The notes under the pieces: model-generated | The model's input: only the letters and a program-made list of their open reading frames with translations | What the model was told of the DNA's origin: nothing | The model's database searches: none | Shown here: positions 32,295-41,984 of the stretch, in pieces | Layout of the letters: each line of letters begins with the position of its first letter | Numbering within the stretch: the stretch's first letter is position 1 | Translations under genes and position numbers: made by a program | Assembly: GCA_021029095.1 (NCBI GenBank) | Contig: JAJOHG010000066.1 | Location: 87,617 to 151,616 of the forward strand | Source of the DNA: Phellopilus nigrolimitatus | Lineage: Eukaryota > Basidiomycota > Agaricomycetes > Hymenochaetales > Hymenochaetaceae | DNA: 64,000 nt | Direction of reading: 5' to 3'

Positions 32295-34053
32295 CTACAC
32301 TATTCTCCGGATCCGATCCATAACTTGAAGAGAGACTGCAAGATCCAGACTAAATCTGTCTGGGTCCTCTTCTGAGAGTGCCTCCCTGATCAAAACCGCC
32401 CTCAGGATAGCCTCGAATGCCTCTTCATATCTGTCTAGGTCTGACAAATTAACACACATGTTGTGAAGAGAGCTGGCAAGATCTGGATTAAATATATCTG
32501 GATCCTCCTTAGCAAGTGCCTCCCAGATAGATACAGCCCTCTGGTCAGCCTCCAATGCCTCTTCATGTCTGCCTAGGTTCGACAAGTCAAATGCTGCGTT
32601 GTGAAGAGAGTTTGCAAGGTCTGATTTGAACCTGCTGCCTATATCCACCTTAGCGAGTGCCTCCCTAATCAGCACTGTTCTCTGGCTGGCCTCCAATGCC
32701 TCTCCAAATCTGCCTAAAGCTGACAATTGAGAACCCTTATTGTGAAGAGAATCTGCAAGATCTGGACCGAATCTGTATAGGTTACTCTCTGAAAGTTCCT
32801 CCCTGATGTAAATTGCCTCCTGGACAAACTCCAAGGCCTCTTCATGTCTGCCCAGGTCTGACAAGTGAAGACACATATTGTCATTTTGTAAGGCCTCCAA
32901 AGCGGAGTCAATTTGATAGATCGTAATGCGTCTGCCAGGGTAAAGATGCCAGCAAGCACGACATAAGTTCCATAGCTTCTGATAACAAATAGGCCACGTC
33001 TCTGTCGACGCCGGACGCGAAGGTTGGTTACCCTCGGAAATGTGTAAGGACACCTCCCGGTCGTTCTCCAGATGAAAGAAAGGTAGTTCCTTCGTAAGCA
33101 ATTCCTGTGAGTGTATAAGCAGGAATTAAATATACCTAACATAAACCAGCTGCGCAGGCAATAGTACTTACATATACCGTCATGCCAAAAGCCCAAATGT
33201 CTGACTCCATCGAATACGTTATCGGCAGGTCATGCATAGCAAGCAGCTCTTTGGACATCCACCTCACTGATCTCTTTGTTCCGATGTTCTGTGAGCTAGT
33301 CCCGCCGAATGTCTGCGACGAAACAAGGATTTTCATTATTCCAAAATCACAGATTTGAGGTAACCCATCGTTCGAAATTAGGACATTTTCCTGGTTTAAT
33401 ACATGTGCACAATCTGTCAAAGGAAGGAAGTGTAATTGAAACTTACGGCTTTCAAATCAGCGTGTATGATGTTTTTGTCATGGAGGTATTGAAGGCCCTC
33501 GGCTATTCCGATCACCTAACGATCGAACATGAATCTGAATCTGTCCATAGGCGGACTACAAATAATAAATTGGGACATACCAAAGGCAAAAGGTCATGAT
33601 CTGGATGCCTTTCTAAATACCATCTGACTGATCCATTCATCATCCATTCTGAGACGAGGGAAGGAAAATTGCCTTCTAGCAAGTATCCGCAAAACGGCAG
33701 GATATTAGGATGGTGGAGACCTGACCACACGTGAATCTCCCGTGCAAGATACTGGTTTTATAGGTACAGTGAGTCTGCGCGTTTAAGGCAGAAACTGAAA
33801 GACCCAGACTTACCCTTGTGAATTTCGCTTCGCCTAGATGTATACGGATACGCTTGACTGCGACTTTATGCGGTTCTGAAGAGTCATCTTCGAGCCATCG
33901 ACCTTCGAAGACGTCGCAATATCCGCCGCACGCCACCATCACGGGACTAATCAGCTGCACGGCGTCCGTAAGGTCCAAATATGCACGCTCCTCGAGGACC
34001 TCCTCGAGGACTTCTCTCGGACTGCAACGAGGAGTCGCTCTTCTTTCGCTCAT
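32295..34053 (-). CDS. TKL-type protein kinase with TPR repeats (kinase B)
   Basis: Five exons (34053-33814, 33751-33581, 33515-33447, 33390-33172, 33104-32295) give 502 residues. Exons 2-4 have the same lengths as in kinase A (171, 69, 219 nt). The kinase motifs are all present: CGGYCDVFEG, VAVKRIRIHL, HADLKAEN and ICDFGI. The last exon continues directly from the kinase C-lobe into about five TPR units such as LGRHEEALEADQRAVSIWEA; kinase A has an additional linker exon of ~130 residues instead. The protein ends soon after the last TPR. The chosen Met is the one matching the paralogues; the frame is open upstream, but that part overlaps the 3' end of kinase C, only 40 bp away. Confidence 0.8.
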
Positions 34054-34093
34054 GAGAATTAACCGATACAGTGCTGAGGATGTTCTGTCATCA

Positions 34094-35307
34094 TCATCGG
34101 AGTGCAAAATAACGAGAATACTGACTCGGGAGGTCGAGATCTTGGTTGAATCGTGATCGAAACAAAGTAGAGATGATATAATCAATGCTTGACCGTTTCC
34201 CAGGGATATCCCAGCAAGTCTGACATAAGTCCCATAGCTTCTGGTAACAAACAGGCCGCGTCTCTATTGTTGTTGGACATAACGGCTGGTTGCCCTGTAA
34301 TATGTTACTCATCACCTGTGCATCGCTCTCCAGATGAAAGAAAGGTAATTCCATCGTAAGCAATTCCTATGAGTGTATAAGGAGGAATTAAATATACCTA
34401 ACATAAAACCGGCTGCGTAGGCAATAGTACTTACATATACCGTCATGCCAAAAGCCCAAATGTCTGACTCCATCGAATACGTTATCGGCAGGTCATGCAT
34501 AGCAAGCAGCTCTTTGGACATCCACCTTACTGATCTCTTTGTTCCGATGTTCTGTGAACTAGTCCTGCCGAATGTCTGCGACGAAACAAGGATTTGCAAT
34601 ATTCCAAAATCACAGATTTGAGGTAACCCATCGTTCGAAATTAGGACATTCTCCTGGTTTAACACATGTGCACAATCTGTCAAAGGAAGGAAGTGTAATT
34701 GAAACTTACGGCTTTCAAATCAGAGTGTATGATGTTTTTGTCATGAAGGTATTGAAGGCCCTCGGCTATTCCAGTCACCTAGGAATCGAACATGAATCTG
34801 AGCGCAGGTGGGAAACAGATAATAAAATGGGAGCATACCAAACCCACGATGTCACAATCTGGCTGTTCCTTTAGATATTTCCTGGCCGTTCCCTTCTCCA
34901 TCCATTCTGAGACAAGGGAAAAATAATTGCCTTCTCGCCTGTACCCGCAAAACGGAAGGATATTGGGATGGCTGAGACGCCACCATATATAAATTTCCTT
35001 TGCAAATTGCTTTTAAACGCGTTCAGCGAGTTAGCATGCTTGGACAAATCCAAAGAAATCGCCGATTTACGCTCGTTAACTCAGTATCATGTTGAAGATG
35101 TATACGGATACGCTTCACAGCGACCTTGCTCTTGCAGGAGCCGTTACGCATCCACCGACCTTCGAAGAGGTCGCAGTATCCGCCGCACGCCGTCATTACG
35201 GGATTGGTCGGCTCCACGCCGTCCGTAAGATCCAAATGCGAGACTTTCGCGAGGATCGAGTCCAGTATTTCTCTGGGACTGCGACGAGGAGCTGTTTCTT
35301 CGTTCAT
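34094..35307 (-). CDS. TKL-type protein kinase without TPR tail (kinase C)
   Basis: Five exons (35307-35071, 35009-34839, 34778-34710, 34653-34435, 34366-34094) give 322 residues. Exons 2-4 again have lengths 171, 69 and 219 nt. The catalytic Lys (VAVK), HSDLKAEN and CDFGI are present, so the kinase could be active. Exon 1 diverges just before its 3' end, where the paralogues have Gly-Glu-Ala-Lys-Phe-Thr-Arg. The C-lobe ends 30 residues after Cys-Trp-Asp-Ile-Pro with no TPR repeats. The stop lies only 40 bp before the start of kinase B, so this copy probably lost its TPR exon in the rearrangement that made the tandem. Its start Met-Asn-Glu-Glu-Thr-Ala-Pro matches kinase A. Confidence 0.78.
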
Positions 35308-35975
35308 TGGTCTAGAAGTTGAATACAGATCAAAGACGAATACGACGTGCTGCTAGTATAGACTAAGGTATGTTCGGAGGAGGGTGAGTCCAAGTGTCGT
35401 CGTGGCCGTTTAGGTTCGAGTCGTCTCTAGCAAGGCGGTGAACACGTTGGGTACACGTTGTATCAGGATGTTGCCTCTCTGCGATTGATAGATTGCGAAC
35501 TGTTCTTCTTAGAAGCCCAAGCGCCCAGAGTCGGGTTTGTCAGCACATCCCGTCGATGCACTGAGAAGTCATCACAGGAGCTCCAGGCTGCCGCTGAAGA
35601 AATAGATTGAGTATAACTTGACGGACCGATTTCCAATTCTTGCTAACAGCTCTAGCAGTGAAGCACAGTATTGCAGTGTCCTGTGAACAGCAGAAGTAAA
35701 CGTTCGTTTTGAACATGAGGCTGCGCCACCGGTGAAATTGTCCACTAGAAGCGCCATACTGTCGATTCCGAGTGGGCAGTGCGGCGCCAATGCACTATCG
35801 CGACTCGCTCAATCTCCTCCTACATGTATGACCCGACAGTCCTTGTGAAGAACGAACAAAGCCCAAGGCACCAATTGACAAAAATGGCTCGTAAAAGTCT
35901 CGCGAGTTTTCAACTCAGAGAGCTGAATTCATTTCCGTAAGAAAGCGGAAACGCGGGTTCATAGAAGTAACAGCT
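35308..35975. repeat. kinase C upstream region, copy of 25514-26160
   Basis: Collinear with the DNA upstream of kinase A, with small indels (for example an extra 'gggtacacgttg' near 35450). It shows that the kinase and its promoter were duplicated together. Beyond 35975 the two copies diverge: one is followed by the MFS fragment, the other by the PalI-like fragment. Confidence 0.8.
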
Positions 35976-36329
35976 GTATGTACGTATGAAAACCAGACGA
36001 TCCGGACTCGACCGTCAGGGGACGGATGCCGTTGAAGCGACAAAATATGTACAAAACTCAATCAGCCGAAAAGGCGATCAAGAGGGGCATAGAGAATATA
36101 AGAGACCGCAAACAAAACCGGTATTGGTGAGGACAAGTCGAGTCGGGACGTATCGCAAAAGGAGAAAGGGAAAAAAAAAAGTAAGTATCATATTCAGTGA
36201 TCAGCGTCGCGTGAGCAATACGGAGATGCAAAATTACATCGGTTTTCCGATACTTTTGCAGAGCACAGTCAGAGTACAAAGGTCCGCTTTCTCTCGTCCT
36301 CCTCGCACTCAATAGTTGCGAACGGAAGC

Positions 36330-36676
36330 GCGTCCAGTTGGTCGATGGCATGCGGTGTGCGCCGTTCGCGGCGTCCACGTAGCCTGCAAGGAGCAGCTGG
36401 ATGAACGAGATGAATGTCAGCAAGAAACCTGTATAGACAACCAAGGATTAATCCTAGTCCCCAAGCTTTGCACTCACCCGACACAGTGATGGTCGCGTCT
36501 GTGTTCTGCAGGTGGGCGGACAGTTCATGGCGCACGAACGCGCGCGTGGTGATTACGGTGACGAAGGAAAGCAGCGAAGCGACGAGGGTGGACGTGACGT
36601 GCTACGAGAAGGAGAAGGTCAACGTGAGGAAGGTCATCGCGGCGGCTGTGGACGCATGGCAGAGCGGCGTCGCGTA
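36330..36676 (-). pseudogene. PalI/SUR7-like membrane protein fragment
   Basis: Reading leftward from 36676, the frame encodes Thr-Pro-Leu-Cys-His-Ala and a Met-Thr-Phe-Leu-Thr-Leu segment. It hits a TAG, and continues in the same frame as HVTSTLVASLLSFVTVITT and RAFVRHEL. After a plausible GT-AG intron it reads FLLTFISFIQLLLAGYVDAA. The order 'TSTLVASLL... VRHEL... F-LTF-S----LLAG' is that of fungal PalI-domain proteins, which act in pH sensing or plasma-membrane organisation. One hydrophobic segment is shortened, the stop interrupts the frame, and the end degenerates. Family assignment is from memory of the pattern and is moderate. Confidence 0.5.
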
Positions 36677-36995
36677 ACGAAGGTTGATCAAGGCACGTGA
36701 TCAATTTGTGGTCGGGACAGCTCACGCGTGACACGCCGGCGGCGCTCCGCCGACCACTTACCTCAGCGCACAGCCCCCGTGTCCTTCCTCACGTGATTTC
36801 GGCGGCATTTTCTGTAGGCTTTCGTCACTCACGCGGTCGTACGTACTTCGAATATCCGCAGCTCGCACAGGTAAAAGTATTCATACCACTTAGAACTATG
36901 CGCAGTCGTACAGAATAGAGAATAAAGAATACAAAGGAACAATAGAATGAAAGTTGCGAAGTCTGAGGAGCGTCTTTGCGGAAACCATAAGCCCG

Positions 36996-38172
36996 TCATA
37001 CATCCTTCACCTGCTCTTCCAGCCAATCCCAGAGCTGCTCGCCCGTCTTCGGGTCCTGCGTGTCCGCACGCGGCTCGCCCAAACGCGCCCACGGGATGAG
37101 GTACTTCCCGTTCAGCTCCGCCGTCTCGGGCATCGTCGCGCCCCAGAGCTGCGTCAGCGCGCCGAACGGCGCGGGAAAGCACATTAACGTTTGCTGCAAT
37201 ATCGAGTTTGTCAGTCCGCCGTAAATATGCGGTGGAGAGAGAAGAGCGACTTGCAATGAGCCATTGCCCGACGTTGCCCGCGTGCCGCTGGAGGTCCGTC
37301 TTGAGGTTGCCGGGGTTGACAGAGATGGAGACGATGCCCTCGTCCGCGTAGCGGCGCGCGAGCTCCCTCGCGACTACGACGTTTCCCTGCGTCCGTCAGT
37401 GAGTCAGAACCAGGTAGAGTAACGAATACACCGAAGCTGCGCACGAATTTGCTTTGCGCATACAGCGCCCCCGTGCTCCATTTCCTGCGCGCAGGGCTGT
37501 CCTTGAGCGTGTCCCAATGGAACCCGGGCCCGTGGACCAGGTGCCCCGACGAGGAGGTCGTGACGACACGCACGTGCTTGTCTGGTGTGGATTTGGCCGT
37601 CTCGATTAGCGTGGGGAGGAGGAGCTTCGTGAAGTAGAAGTGCCCGAGGCAGTTCGTCCCGAACTGGAGGTCGTAGCCGTCCGCGGTGAGCTGCTCGATC
37701 GGGGGAATCATGACGCCTCTGAGATGTTCGGTTAGCAAGTTTGCAAGGTGAGAGACGCGGGCACTCACCCGTTGTTGAATAGGATATGTAGCTGCGTCTC
37801 CTTGCTGCAAAAAAGCGTTAACAACAGATATATTAACAAATCGGCAGTTGCGTACCTTTGAAACTCCTCCGCCGCCTTCTTTATGCCTTTTAGGCTCGCG
37901 AGGTCGAGCTCCAGAAACAACGCCTCACGCCCAGTCTTCGCCTTGAGCTCCGCGATGGCGGCTTCCGCCTTCGGCTGACTGCGCGAGGCCATGTACACCT
38001 TCGCGTTCTTGCGGAGGAGCGCGAAGATGGTCTCCTTGCCCACGCCGGTGTTCCCTCCAGTAACTATAATGACCTTGCCAGAGAGGTCCGGGATGTCGTC
38101 GATGCTAAACGCGGGCGCCGGCGGCCTGCTCTGGTCGTAGAACATGCGGAGGTGCGTCAGCATCTGGCCCAT
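36996..38172 (-). CDS. short-chain dehydrogenase/reductase, copy 3
   Basis: Five exons (38172-37856, 37805-37770, 37718-37445, 37386-37255, 37193-36996) give 318 residues, the same as copy 2, with identical exon lengths. [23 protein letters not shown] and catalytic Tyr-Ala-Gln-Ser-Lys are present. The donor of intron 4 reads GCAAGT where copies 1 and 2 have GTAAGT, so this gene would need a GC-AG intron, which fungi do splice at low frequency. The substrate is unknown. The upstream region matches the other SDR copies but is split at 38300 by an inserted transposon cluster, which separates this gene from its more distal upstream DNA. Confidence 0.82.
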
Positions 38173-38455
38173 GGTCGGCAGTTGCGATTTGTTCGGTGGA
38201 AAGAGTTGGGAATTGAAATCTGTCCAGAGCCTGCCTATAAACGTATCTGCTACGAGAACGGCCGAGCGTGGCAGCGCGTGCGTATGCTAGACGGCAGAAG
38301 TAGTGATGCCGGCAAGGTGCACCTTACCTTGAGCGCTAACCATATCGGGCACCTTAAGGTACCTTAAGGTCACCATCTGTTAGTGGTAAATCTCAGGCAA
38401 GCCGAAGTCGGCAATCATTTGTACAGGCGGGTCAGAAAAGTCTTCGGCCCCCTTA

Positions 38456-38938
38456 CAGGCTTTCCGGAAAACCTTGTCAGTACGCACTTTTTTTTCACAA
38501 CTTTTGTGCTGTATCTCCATTTGGCAATAGTTGCTATGTATGGTAATAGTTGCTAAAATCAGTAATAGTTGCTTAATGCGGACACTGTCATTTGTGGGTG
38601 ATCGGCTTGTGGACACGACAAGTCCCGAGTCACGAAAGACTTCAGCAGTACTCATGCCCTTCCGAAAGATCAGTGAAGACATAAAAATGTGTGGCTACAT
38701 GACAATAGCTATGCTCCTCATGACATCTATGAAATACTTGACTTCTCTGAACGCAGTCTTCACCGCTGGCAACACAACTGTCCACGCGCCGATCACCCGC
38801 AAATGGCAGTGTCCGCATTAAGCAACTATTACTGATTTTAGCAACTATTACCATACATAGCAACTATTGCCAAATGGAGATACAGCACAAAAGTTGTGAA
38901 AAAAAAGTGCGTACTGACAAGGTTTTCCGGAAAGCCTG
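38456..38938. mobile_element. fold-back element with ~155-bp inverted arms, TA target
   Basis: The ends CAGGCTTTCCGGAAAACCTT and the reverse complement bound a 483-bp element, with TA on each side (38454-38455, 38939-38940). The arms run about 155 bp (to ~38607 and from ~38786) and differ by very few bases; the centre is about 180 bp. Open frames on opposite strands start with the same peptide because they lie in the two arms. It sits inside the hAT-like element. Confidence 0.85.
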
Positions 38939-39366
38939 TAAAAAGAAAGGTGGTTCTCGTCCGTGTCGATCACACAAAAAAATGTCAAAAATGTCGTAAA
39001 ACTATGTGAGCCTTTGCCCTAGATACTTACGAGAAACAAAACTAAGTATTCCTTTTTCTTTTGCATGATTTGAGCTGGTAGCGTACCGTAGGCGACACCG
39101 CGAAATGACGCACTACGCAGGCGGGAGCTGCCTTCCTTTCCGAAGACTTTTCTGATGTACTGAAAGTACCCGTCGGGTACATGGCACACGGTGATCTGCT
39201 TGTGACACATTGTGACTTAACTTTCTTCTCATGACTCATGATTTCCTAATGTGGTAATCACCTTAAGGTACCTCGTCAAGGTTGTCCACCTTGCCTCCCT
39301 TGAGGTGATCGAGGTGCTTACTAATCAAGGTGGGGGTCACCTCCACCTTGCCTCCCGGCAACACTA

Positions 39367-39954
39367 CGGTGCATAAAGGCATGAAGCATCAATTGTCTGG
39401 AGGCCGGAATTTTGCGAATTTCGGATTTCTTTTTTAGTTTCGCTAATAGAAGTAAGCAAAATACGCAATTTCTCGCAATTTCCCGGTTTTTTTGGGATGT
39501 TTCAAAAACTTTCTGAGAAAAAAATTAAAATAAAATAAAATAAAATAAAATAATAGCAAATCACGTGTTATATCTGTTTGTCAGGGAGTCCGCATGGAAT
39601 ATTTCTACTCTTCTATGCTGAAATGTGCAAGAAGAAATGTCAGATACTGACTGGCTAATACGAAATGGTCATCCGAAATGCCGGACTTAATTCAGATTTG
39701 GGCGCTTATCTTATATAATAACCTATATTAGGCAATTTTAAACGCATTTTAATCATTATTATTATTTGTTTCAAAATTTCAGTGGCCGAAAAAGAAAAAG
39801 TCGACAATTGAGAAATCTATGAGACAAGATCTGTAGACACGCATGGCCTCTAACCAATGCGTATAAACAAATAGGCCATGAATAATTGTGGCAAATGTAG
39901 ATAGAAAAGTAATTCGGACCTTTCCGGCTTGTTGACTTATGCCTTTATGCACTG
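39367..39954. mobile_element. 588-bp inverted-repeat element, TA target, at the tip of a hAT element
   Basis: The left end CGGTGCATAAAGGCAT and the right end ATGCCTTTATGCACTG are inverted matches. TA flanks both sides (39365-39366 and 39955-39956), and these are the last two bases of the hAT-like element's CACTA end. The interior is AT-rich, with no coding frame. A mariner-type MITE is the simplest reading. Confidence 0.83.
39522..39553. repeat. AAAAT pentanucleotide microsatellite
   Basis: About six tandem AAAAT/TAAAA units within the 588-bp element. Simple repeat, likely slippage product. Confidence 0.85.
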
Positions 39955-40204
39955 TAGGCAGAAGCACTCGCTACGTAGGTGCTTCGTCATTGCCGATCCG
40001 AGGCTGCTTACGGCACGTAGGCCATATACATATAATATCGAGCTGCGAAGGAGTTTTGTTGAGCTTTGCAAAAATACTCGGTTTGGATCGGGCTTAGAAC
40101 AGCTTGCATAGACAGTCAGAAGTCGGCAGAGTTTTTATAAGTACCTCGCGTATTCCAATAAAGCAAGCCTCGGAAGGTAATACAGGAACTTTGCGGTCTC
40201 TGGC

Positions 40205-40652
40205 TGCATGACAGTGGCTAGCTAGTAGTAAAACCGAGTTCATGATACATGTAGTGATATGAGACGTGTTTCGGGCTGATTAGCTACCGGATCAACTGCT
40301 GATGGTGTGCCGACATTATAATATTACGGCCTCACTTTCTATCATTTCTCAGCTTGGCCTACCGGGAGTTCTTGGAAAAGTGGTTCAAAGTCAACGAAGG
40401 GCTAAAATGCTCAAATGTACATATACTTAGGTATGAGGCTTGCCAGTCCTGGTCAAACGTCGGTAGTTGGACAAGGGGATTTTTTCAACAAACCTGTGAT
40501 TCCCATGCGTGACCGAAGCGCCGCGACGTAAAAACCAAAACGAAAGTCAGCAAGTCCAACTTAGTTCCAAAAACAACGTAGGCATACAAAATTTCAGCTG
40601 GAGAATAGCAAACGTCGGACGCATGAGTGTAAAATAAAGACTATGTCGCGTC
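40205..40652. other. no gene recognised
   Basis: This lies between the shared SDR copy 3 upstream region and the next transposon. It has no motif-bearing frame. The final 8 bp (GTCGCGTC, 40645-40652) are the left target copy of the following element. Confidence 0.4.
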
Positions 40653-41347
40653 TAGTGTTCTCAAAGGCCGGGTCAGACCCGCTCTGACCCGAGGTCGACC
40701 ACTGACCTGACCCGCGGGTCAGGTCACAAGCGGGTCAGGTCAAGCTGGGTCAATACTGGGTCGGGTCAAGGTCAGCATCCGCCAGAATTTCCCGACCCGC
40801 CTTGACCCCCGACCGACCTTGACCTGACCTGCGACCCGAAAGCATTTGAGAGATCGGCAAGAACATATTATAAGCTGCGAAATCTTGAGAAATTTCGGAC
40901 CGAAGTCCACTTAAACATGTACTTTCCTAAACAGACATAAATTTAAGTTCTTTGTGTGACAAATTTACTGCATATGGTGCATGAAATTTAGTGTCACTGC
41001 TTACAAAGCTAAAGCCAGTTTATATGCACCAACTAGATTTTTTTTTTTTTTGCTTCCTCAAGAAAGGGGTGCTTTTGCGCAGGCATTTTATTATGGTAAG
41101 TGTCTTATAGAGTGTAAATAGCATCTATAAAATATTTTTGGAGGTACATTCTGTAGCAAAATAGGTTTACTTGCAGGTCGGAGGTCGACCCCGGGTCGAC
41201 CCTGGCCTGACCCGCTGGGTCAGGTCAGCAGCGGGTCACATGGGGTCAGGTCAAGGTCAGCAAAAATCAGAAAACTCTGACCTGGCCAGGTCGGGGTCGG
41301 GTGGAAAAGTGCTCTGACCTGGCCCGACCTGACCTTTGAGAACACTA
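40653..41347. mobile_element. hAT-like element built of GGTCA-type motifs
   Basis: The ends TAGTGTTCTCAAAGG and CCTTTGAGAACACTA are perfect inverted repeats. They are flanked by the 8-bp duplication GTCGCGTC (40645-40652, 41348-41355). The 695-bp element has two subterminal regions (about 40668-40850 and 41175-41340) packed with many copies of GGTCAGGTC and GACCTGACC in both orientations; the middle is plain AT-rich DNA. There is no transposase. The 8-bp duplication and the TAGTG/CACTA tips match the element at 38301, so both may use the same transposase. Confidence 0.88.
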
Positions 41348-41491
41348 GTCGCGTCCCCGAAATATCTTTTTTTTTCCGCAAGTTAAACATCGCGAATTTG
41401 CATATTTACCCATCCCTCTCGCGACTGAGACATTGAAATTCAGGATACAGTACAGAAAGACTCCTGCGTCTTTGACATACATACAAGTATC

Positions 41492-41880
41492 TCAAAAGTA
41501 CATTCTCCTTGGAATTGAGGTTCCAACGTCTTTGATTTTGCGCTGCTCCCAATAACACAGGCCTGTTGCATCAACGTAACCCACTTCCACGATCATCTCA
41601 TCCAATACACCATCAGCGTCCGGATCAAACCTCAGCACCATGACTTCGAATTTCGTTGACCGCTTTATTTTCCCTCGGTCGACGTATATCACATCCTTCG
41701 CGCCCTCCGCGACCGAGCAAAAGTCAAAAGTGCTCAATGCGCTGCGTGTTCTCGCCATTTGTACGCATTGTGCGTACCTGGGCGACGTATTCCCGCTCGC
41801 CCGGAGAATTCACGCCTGCTAGAACAGGATGGTGGCCTTCAGAAGAGAACGATTGACTGCGTGCAAGTGAGACGGCCCAT
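41492..41880 (-). pseudogene. STNATA-family C-terminal exon fragment
   Basis: This matches the last exon of the third STNATA gene (16692-17080) almost throughout, including GHHPVLAGVN and the Arg-Arg-x-Tyr-Phe C terminus. A tandem duplication of the 7-mer ACTTTTG near 41725 shifts the frame inside the conserved Glu-His-Phe-Cys-Thr-Val-Ala region, so the fragment cannot make the domain. Homology ends abruptly at about 41880 and is followed by the RRP44/DIS3 fragment on the same strand. The other five exons are absent. Confidence 0.85.
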
Positions 41881-41984
41881 CGGCCGTGAGTGATAAGGTA
41901 TTAAGTAATTGGATGCGAGTTGGCATCTGGAACTCGTGTAGGGTCACAGGTGAGCTTCCGTTCGTGGGCTTCTGCACCAGGGCG

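Larger units (their letters stand above)
38301..39956. mobile_element. hAT-like element (host of two nested elements)
   Basis: The left end TAGTGATGCCGGCAAGGTG and the right end CCGGCAACACTA (its inverted match, ending 39366) define the element. The final TA of CACTA is duplicated by a second element, so the distal TA is 39955-39956. An 8-bp direct repeat GGCAGAAG flanks the whole block at 38293-38300 and 39957-39964. Subterminal copies of CACCTTG/CAAGGTG and AAGGTACCTT occur at both ends, as in hAT elements. The net length excluding the 3' insert is about 1.07 kb. No transposase is seen. It lies in the upstream region of SDR copy 3. Confidence 0.82.

Noticed and set aside
38531..38863. Two open frames on opposite strands starting with the same peptide
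   Set aside because: They lie in the two arms of a fold-back element, so the match is the inverted repeat and not a gene pair.
40653..41347. Dense short repeats considered as a possible CRISPR-like or nuclear-receptor-type array
   Set aside because: The host is eukaryotic, the motifs have no regular spacers, and complete terminal repeats plus an 8-bp duplication identify a DNA transposon.
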